Assembly (NCBI GenBank): GCA_949948835.1
Contig: CATLHF010000009.1
Location: forward strand, 1-64,000
Length of the DNA: 64,000 nucleotides
DNA from: an uncultured Clostridia bacterium
Lineage (GTDB): Bacteria > Bacillota > Clostridia > TANB77 > CAG-508
Reading direction: 5' to 3'
Under the pieces are notes generated by a model. The model was given only the letters and a program-made list of their open reading frames with translations, had not been told where the DNA came from and did no database searches. A program made the translations under genes and the position numbers. Of this stretch, positions 63,942-64,000 are shown in pieces; positions within the stretch are counted from its first letter, which is position 1, and each line of letters opens with the position of its first letter.

Positions 63942-64000
63942 ATTACTTCACCCACCTTTTATAAATCTTCTTTTTTTGCTCTCATTTGATTTTCAACTCT

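Overview
AT-rich chromosomal window from a spore-forming Clostridia-like Firmicute. Most content is conserved housekeeping: deoB, thrS with a T-box, pgi, dapA/dapB, glmU, spoIVA, a gerKA/KB/KC-type germinant receptor operon, truB-nrnA-rbfA-infB-ylxQ-ylxR-nusA-rimP, ireB-ruvX-DUF1292, ctpA/murein hydrolase/ftsX/ftsE, split transketolase, hemW, whiA-prmC, addA, gpr, holA, a glycogen debranching enzyme and 4 tRNAs. The main result is a repeated decoding anomaly. Seven unrelated genes (pgi, a DUF421/YetF gene, gerKA, nrnA, ruvX, addA, and a prepilin/FGE-like gene) are each split into two ORFs. In all seven the break is an in-frame CGG codon, preceded by a codon ending in a pyrimidine (NNY CGG W). 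Skipping exactly the C of CGG (+1) restores the conserved protein with Gly (GGA/GGT) at the junction. In my manual scan of annotated genes, I found only one other in-frame CGG: after CAG in a small, possibly foreign gene beside the tRNA cluster, where the reading frame continues. This suggests CGG is an unassigned or 'hungry' codon read by +1 frameshifting (or CGGN is read as a four-base Gly codon) throughout this genome. Other observations: tandem prepilin paralogs sharing about 600 bp of identical DNA with divergent GLUG-like tails, a possible diversity-generating-retroelement (DGR) target region, an Asn-rich disordered region in IF-2, an AT-hook-bearing CpaE/ParA-like ATPase, and two loci with homopolymer indels that do not involve CGG.
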